DNA of 64,000 bases from Candidatus Electrothrix scaldis (GTDB taxonomy: Bacteria; Desulfobacterota; Desulfobulbia; Desulfobulbales; Desulfobulbaceae): the NCBI GenBank assembly GCA_033584155.1, contig CP138355.1, positions 4,429,501 to 4,493,500 on the forward strand. The letters are read 5' to 3'. The notes beneath the pieces are model-generated. The model worked only from the letters and a program-made list of their open reading frames with translations, ran no database searches and had not been told where the DNA came from. Position numbers and translations under genes: made by a program. Position 1 is the stretch's first letter, and every line of letters starts with the position of its first letter. This document shows positions 59,772 through 64,000 of this stretch, piece by piece.

Positions 59772-60792
59772 TCCTAACCACCTCTTTCACTGCTTCAGAA
59801 CGAACATAACACCCAGGATCCCGTGTAAAAGGATCACCATTCTTTGCCATTGCAAGGCATTTCAACCCACCATGACAAGTCCTCGCATGCCTGCATTTTT
59901 CGCAGCCCCGAACAGAAAGGGTATTATCCTGAAGGCGACTGAACAGATCATTGGTCTCGTATATTTCTGCAAGGCTCTGTTCAAAGAGATTACCCACCAG
60001 ATATTCCATCCTTCTACAAGGATAGACATCCCCATTGGGCATGAGGGCAAGCAGGGGTCGTCCGGCAGAGCACCGATACGGTTTTTGAAAGGGAAAGGAA
60101 AGGAATTGCAGGCCCCTGGCAAAAGAAATACGGTTGCGGGTAAAGGGATGATGCAGATTGATGAGCACAGCCAGCCGCAAGAGCCAGATATACTTCCTGA
60201 CCTCAGCAGGTCCAAGGGAAAGCCCCTCTGCATCTCCGGGGCTCGGTATCACCCGATCTGTCCAAAGATGGTTGATATTGAGGCGATTACAAAGAAAGGA
60301 TAATTTCAATATATCCTTATAATTTTTCTTCGTTGCGGTGAAGGAGACACTGGTTCTGATACCTGCGGCGACCAGCTGCCGAATCCCCTGCACAGCCCTG
60401 GTAAAACTCCCCTTTCCCCGGATGAGCTCATGCTTCTCTTTGGTGCCGTCTAAGCTGATTTGCACATAGGCAGGGGGATGCTTTTTCAGGAATTGAATAC
60501 GCTCGGCATCGATATAATGCCCATTGGTGAGGAGGCTATAACCTCGGATCGTTTTCTGCGCATGCACCTTTTCTATGAGGGCCTCAAGGTGCGGGAACAA
60601 AAAGGGCTCGCCACCGGTGAGGGTAAGATGAAGAGGCCCCCGTGACCGGTACCTGGACCGGAATTGCTCAATCTGGGCCAGCACCTGCTCTATCTCTTCC
60701 AGCGAAAGCTCGCTGGCATCCTCATAAGTTTGCTGGTAGCAATGCAGGCAGCGAAGGTTACAGCGATTTGTAATATGCCATTGAAAGATCAT
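59764..60792 (-). CDS. Radical SAM/SPASM enzyme linked to Gly/Cys-rich proteins
   Basis: This 342-residue enzyme has the radical SAM cluster motif CNLRCLHC (C11, C15, C18), the SAM-binding GGEP (60-63), and a C-terminal SPASM domain with cysteines at 241, 259, 297, 300, 306, 312 and 328, enough for two auxiliary [4Fe-4S] clusters. SPASM enzymes usually modify ribosomally made peptides or proteins. The overlapping downstream Gly/Cys-rich membrane proteins are the obvious candidate substrates. It lies 22 bp after a helicase gene. Which modification it makes is not known. Confidence 0.9.
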   Translation of the reverse strand: MIFQWHITNRCNLRCLHCYQQTYEDASELSLEEIEQVLAQIEQFRSRYRSRGPLHLTLTGGEPFLFPHLEALIEKVHAQKTIRGYSLLTNGHYIDAERIQFLKKHPPAYVQISLDGTKEKHELIRGKGSFTRAVQGIRQLVAAGIRTSVSFTATKKNYKDILKLSFLCNRLNINHLWTDRVIPSPGDAEGLSLGPAEVRKYIWLLRLAVLINLHHPFTRNRISFARGLQFLSFPFQKPYRCSAGRPLLALMPNGDVYPCRRMEYLVGNLFEQSLAEIYETNDLFSRLQDNTLSVRGCEKCRHARTCHGGLKCLAMAKNGDPFTRDPGCYVRSEAVKEVVRNE

Positions 60793-60814
60793 AACCTTGC
60801 CCTCAAATCACTAC

Positions 60815-62173
60815 CTACTGCCAACGTGCAAAGATATCTGCCCGGGCAAGACCGGAACGAAGTAGCACCCCGACCTTGCCATCCACATAATCAATAACCA
60901 GGGCCTTCTTACCCTCGGCTGGTCGCATGATCCGCCCCACCACTTGGAGGAGACGGCCCTCAAAACGAATCGGTGTTGCCAGCACCAGGGTGGCAAGACC
61001 AGGGCAATCAAAGCCCTCGCTGATCAGCTGCAAGGTGGAGAGCAGCACCTGGACCTCGCCCTTTTGCACCCGCCGAACAATATCGGCCCGCGCATTCAAT
61101 GAAATACTGCCGGTGAGCATCTCAGCAATAATGCCCTCTTGTTGCAGGCTGTTCAGCAAGGCCTGGCAATGAGCCACCCGATCAGAAACCAGCAGGATGG
61201 TCCCCTCATTGCCCTGCTGGATCATCGCCACCACATCTCCCACAATCTGTTGATTACGCTTCAGGTCCAGAGTCAGGGCCTTGATTAATTTGGGATACTC
61301 CCCGGAATAGGGAGCAAAGAACTCGGTCTCGTGCTGGATAAGATCGGGCCGGACAACCGCGCCTGTTTCAGCCAGCAGACCAGGGTCTACAGCATGGACC
61401 CGGTCGCCCATATAGCTGTAGATGAGCTTGGTCATGCCCATCTCACGGCGAAAGGCCGTGGCAGACAGCCCCAGCATGTAATAGGTATCAAATCCGCTCA
61501 CCACATCGGTGAAAAGAGTCGACGGAACCCGATGGCATTCGTCGACTATGAGCTGACCAAAACGAGGCACCAAGTCATCCAAGCGATTACGAGCCGTGTT
61601 GACAATAGCCACAGTCACAGGCCGGGGATCATAACGGCCACCACCAGCCTGACCAGCCCGGATATTGAGAAAGGCCGCGATGCGCTCCATCCATTGTTCC
61701 AGGAGCTCGCGGGAATGCACAAGGATGATGGTGGGTTGTTTGCGCTCGGCAATGATCTTTAAGGCCATGACCGTCTTGCCGGAACCGGTGCCCGCCTCCA
61801 GCACCCCGAAGGAATGACCCGCAAAGGCCTGGACAGCCTCCTCCTGGTAGGGACGGAGTTCACCCAAAAACTCACAATTGATGGGGGCCACTTTCCGCCG
61901 CTGATCAATCAGGACGGGGTCCTCCCCCATGAAGCGACGGCAAAGAAGGACAGCACGATTACCGAAGCCTCGGGGAAAGACCAGGCTCTGCCCTTCCTGG
62001 CGATAGAAATGGAGTTTTGGTTTGAGCTGTTTGCCTACCCAACGAGAGTAACGTTGGGCATCCAGATATTTGGGATTATCAATGGTCAGCTGCTCTCGGA
62101 TAGTGGTACACAGTTCCTCCGAGGCCCCGCTCAAAAAACACTCTGCGTTCACAATGAGCTGCGCTGCTGCCAT
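60815..62173 (-). CDS. Superfamily II DNA/RNA helicase
   Basis: This 452-residue helicase has a Walker A motif AGTGSGKT at 127-134, a DECH box at 211-214, SAT at 237-239 and a C-terminal motif VI region VVGRIMRP. The arrangement, with a small N-terminal domain, is like XPB/Rad25-type and restriction-associated helicases. The ATG follows GGAGAGGAAA. It is upstream of the radical SAM gene on the same strand, and they may share a transcript, though a functional link is not evident. Confidence 0.88.
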   Translation of the reverse strand: MAAAQLIVNAECFLSGASEELCTTIREQLTIDNPKYLDAQRYSRWVGKQLKPKLHFYRQEGQSLVFPRGFGNRAVLLCRRFMGEDPVLIDQRRKVAPINCEFLGELRPYQEEAVQAFAGHSFGVLEAGTGSGKTVMALKIIAERKQPTIILVHSRELLEQWMERIAAFLNIRAGQAGGGRYDPRPVTVAIVNTARNRLDDLVPRFGQLIVDECHRVPSTLFTDVVSGFDTYYMLGLSATAFRREMGMTKLIYSYMGDRVHAVDPGLLAETGAVVRPDLIQHETEFFAPYSGEYPKLIKALTLDLKRNQQIVGDVVAMIQQGNEGTILLVSDRVAHCQALLNSLQQEGIIAEMLTGSISLNARADIVRRVQKGEVQVLLSTLQLISEGFDCPGLATLVLATPIRFEGRLLQVVGRIMRPAEGKKALVIDYVDGKVGVLLRSGLARADIFARWQ

Positions 62174-62207
62174 GTAGTTTCCTCTCCCTTTTCTTCTTTA
62201 CCTACCA

Positions 62208-62468
62208 ATGCTCTCCCCTACCGTAAAACGCCTTCACCTCGATCCTCAGCCCAAGGGAGGTAACTTGCCTCTGCAAAATAGCATTCTTTCCCTGCGAGGT
62301 CAATTTATTGCCAATGATCCCCTTCGTATCAGAGATTACCATGTCCATACAAGCCTTCGTGATCTTGCCTCAAAAGGAGGGATATTTCTCATGGGAATGC
62401 TCTGGTTAGTTGCACTCTGGAAAAAACGTAGTAGGATAGGCAAAGCAATACGTACACAACACGGATAA
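62208..62468 (+). CDS. Possible small protein, doubtful
   Basis: This 86-codon frame (MLSPTVKRLHLDPQPKGG ... ) has one weak hydrophobic stretch (GIFLMGMLWLVALW, about residues 58-71). No ribosome binding site stands out and I recognise no family. It is the only frame filling the gap between the helicase and the secreted protein gene. Confidence 0.3.
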   Translation: MLSPTVKRLHLDPQPKGGNLPLQNSILSLRGQFIANDPLRIRDYHVHTSLRDLASKGGIFLMGMLWLVALWKKRSRIGKAIRTQHG

Positions 62469-62531
62469 AAGTCTGCGGATAACCTGCGGGTTTTATCTGT
62501 TCTCTCAACAGCTTTTTCTTTGGTCAAATAT

Positions 62532-63221
62532 ATGATTGCCCGCTCTCTTCGTCCTCTGTTTCTGCTGATAATCTGTGCTGCGCTTTTGGTTACTGCACCG
62601 GCAATGGCTGGGCAAATACAACCGGTTACCCTGACCCTCCCCATTGCCACCCTGCACCAGGCCCTGCGCACCCTGCTTCCCCTTCCCATTGAACAACATA
62701 AAAAGAATCGTAATTTCCAGGGAACCTTTGTTGTGGAGTCCATCAGTAAACTGACAGTGCGACAGGACAATGTCCTGGCCCTGCAAGGACAACTCAGCGG
62801 CAGAAATATGGCTGTTAATGCCCAGGTTGGTAACCAGACCATTCAGATCAAAATAGGACAAGTTGATCTGCCGGTCAGCTGTGATATCGCCCTCCGATAC
62901 GATAGGAAAAGAAGGTCACTTTTTCTCCGACCAACCTTTTATAACCAAGCTCGGCAGCAGGACCCCACCGTAGCCTCTTTGGCCCCCATGCTGGACGGCC
63001 TGAGTAAAGATTATGCCCTGCCTCTGGATAAACTGGATCCTCTGGTTGGAAGCCTGGGCACAACCCCGATCTTTGTTCAGCTGGAGCCCGTGGATATCCG
63101 CCTAACTGGTGATTCCCTGATCCTGCAATTCATTCCCCATGCTGGCAAGATTGGTCCCAAGAAAAAGATCAAACAGCAGGCAGGAAGAAAGATAAAGCAA
63201 CAAGTTATGGACGCTCCCTGA
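62532..63221 (+). CDS. Exported protein of unknown function
   Basis: This protein of about 229 residues has a Sec signal peptide (SLRPLFLLIICAALLVTAPAMA, ending near residue 26). The mature part has alternating hydrophobic beta-type segments (VTLTLPIATLHQALRTLLPLPI; VDIRLTGDSLILQF) and a basic C-terminus. It resembles periplasmic lipid-binding-type beta proteins in pattern, but I cannot assign a family. The ATG at 62532 is preferred over an in-frame TTG. Confidence 0.65.
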   Translation: MIARSLRPLFLLIICAALLVTAPAMAGQIQPVTLTLPIATLHQALRTLLPLPIEQHKKNRNFQGTFVVESISKLTVRQDNVLALQGQLSGRNMAVNAQVGNQTIQIKIGQVDLPVSCDIALRYDRKRRSLFLRPTFYNQARQQDPTVASLAPMLDGLSKDYALPLDKLDPLVGSLGTTPIFVQLEPVDIRLTGDSLILQFIPHAGKIGPKKKIKQQAGRKIKQQVMDAP

Positions 63222-63282
63222 GCAAATTTTTAAACACCCTTCCCCTTAAGGGGGAATCATACGTCAAAAAAGGAGTAACCCT

Positions 63283-63624
63283 ATGGCAGAGAATTGTCTT
63301 TTCTGTAAAATCATCAAGGGAGAAATTCCCTCAGATAAACTCTATGAAGACGATGAGGTGCTGGCCTTTCGGGATATCGCCCCTACAGCCCCTGTTCACT
63401 TTCTCGTCATTCCGAAAAAACATATCAGCGGTCCGGCTGCGGTAGCAGAAGAGGACCAAGCGCTCATCGGCAAGCTGATGCGGATCGGCTCTCAGGTTGC
63501 CAAAGAAGAAGGAATTGAAAACTTTCGGGTTGTTTTTAATAACGGTGCCGAGGCAGGTCAGACAGTTTTTCACATCCACATGCATATCATCGGTGGACGC
63601 AGCCTGAATTGGCCTCCAGGTTGA
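63283..63624 (+). CDS. hinT: HIT-family nucleotide hydrolase (HinT-like)
   Basis: This 113-residue protein has the histidine triad HIHMHIIGG (H97, H99, H101) and N-terminal CLFCKIIKGEIPSDKLYEDD with a CxxC zinc-type pair. HinT proteins hydrolyse purine phosphoramidates such as AMP-lysine. The ATG follows AGGAG. Length and motifs are standard. Confidence 0.95.
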   Translation: MAENCLFCKIIKGEIPSDKLYEDDEVLAFRDIAPTAPVHFLVIPKKHISGPAAVAEEDQALIGKLMRIGSQVAKEEGIENFRVVFNNGAEAGQTVFHIHMHIIGGRSLNWPPG

Positions 63625-63664
63625 GAAACGTCTTACGGACCAAGGCAAAGGAGAGGGATTACGA

Positions 63665-63901
63665 ATGTCAAAGCATGAAACCCTTGATAATCTGACAGCG
63701 CTCCAGAAAATAATTCTAGTGATCGCGGTTGCGGTGGTGGGAATCGGAACATCAGGAATGATGCTCAGTGTGCGCTATATGCTCACAGCGGGCCCCCGCT
63801 ATGTTGCGGCAGCGGCGGCCGTCTTTGTCGGCAGTTCAATCTTTGTCGCAGGTGGCCTGATTGCCTCGGCAGTGATATCCACTGTTCATACCACGGTCTA
63901 A
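63665..63901 (+). CDS. Small two-helix membrane protein
   Basis: This 78-residue protein has hydrophobic segments at about residues 14-35 and 45-70, an Ala/Val-rich composition and no known motif. The ATG follows GAGGGATT. It lies 41 bp after hinT, probably in the same transcript. Confidence 0.6.
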   Translation: MSKHETLDNLTALQKIILVIAVAVVGIGTSGMMLSVRYMLTAGPRYVAAAAAVFVGSSIFVAGGLIASAVISTVHTTV

Positions 63902-63937
63902 GGGAATTCACAAAAAATAAGTCCCCCGTTTTGAGTT

Positions 63938-63999
63938 GTAGGGGGCAGACCTGCGTGTCTGCCCGGTATAAAAGGGCAAACACATAGGTTTGCCCCTAC
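63938..63999. repeat. Palindromic intergenic repeat at the window end
   Basis: GTAGGGGGCAGACCTGCGTG is mirrored by a right arm whose complement reads GTAGGGGCAAACCTATGTG. The arms are about 80 percent alike, and each also carries an internal palindrome (GGGCAGACC with GTCTGCCC). The GTAGGGGC end recalls the palindrome at 39364-39391. Confidence 0.75.
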
Positions 64000-64000
64000 G

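Overview
The window most likely comes from a sulfur-cycling bacterium of the Desulfobulbales (Desulfobacterota). It carries adjacent aprBA and qmoABC, the core of dissimilatory sulfate reduction (or of its reversal), and a complete Na+-translocating NADH:quinone oxidoreductase operon. Both are known from Desulfobulbaceae-type sulfate reducers and from their sulfide-oxidising relatives, the cable bacteria. The sequence alone does not say which lifestyle applies.

Layout. (1) 1-23,480, minus strand: a long transcription/translation block. Read in transcription order it is tRNA-Thr, Tyr, Gly, Thr - tuf - rpmG - tRNA-Trp - secE - nusG - rplK - rplA - (terminator) - rplJ - rplL - (hairpin) - rpoB - rpoC - rpsL - rpsG - fusA - tuf - rpsJ - rplC, D, W, B - rpsS - rplV - rpsC - rplP - rpmC - rpsQ - rplN - rplX, which runs off the window edge. 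(2) 24,019-32,930: a strong promoter for the tRNA/tuf unit, then qmoABC, a secreted orphan protein and aprBA, each sulfur unit separated by hairpins or terminators. (3) 33,305-42,073, plus strand: apbE-nqrA-[two unknown genes and an orphan XRE regulator flanked by palindromic repeats]-nqrBC-[array of six hairpins]-nqrDEF-nqrM. ApbE would attach FMN to NqrB and NqrC, and NqrM is a maturation factor.

(4) 42,078-49,320: accessory region. An AAA-ATPase/PD-(D/E)XK gene is broken by a 273-bp miniature transposon with clear inverted repeats and an 8-bp target duplication. A second miniature element (91 bp, 6-bp duplication) lies just before an AT-rich four-gene cassette: J-domain protein, multi-Cys zinc-ribbon protein, HExxH metallopeptidase-like protein and small membrane protein. 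A MazEF-type toxin-antitoxin pair and an Rpn-type nuclease follow. (5) 49,947-53,144: a Tat-exported protein followed by PqqD-like, HprK-like kinase and nucleotidyltransferase genes, a peptide-tailoring-like set of unknown product. (6) 54,345-58,210: a cyclic-nucleotide-domain/anion-transporter fusion, an ABC-type binding protein and a CDF metal exporter.

(7) 58,239-62,173, minus strand: a helicase, a radical SAM/SPASM enzyme and, overlapping its stop codon, four tandem small membrane proteins, three of which end in Gly/Cys-rich tails. The third has an in-frame TGA and the fourth is truncated. This is the most attractive candidate for an undescribed modification system. (8) 62,208-64,000: a secreted protein, a HIT hydrolase, a small membrane protein and a palindromic repeat at the window edge. 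No rRNA genes, CRISPR array, integrase gene or replication origin were seen.
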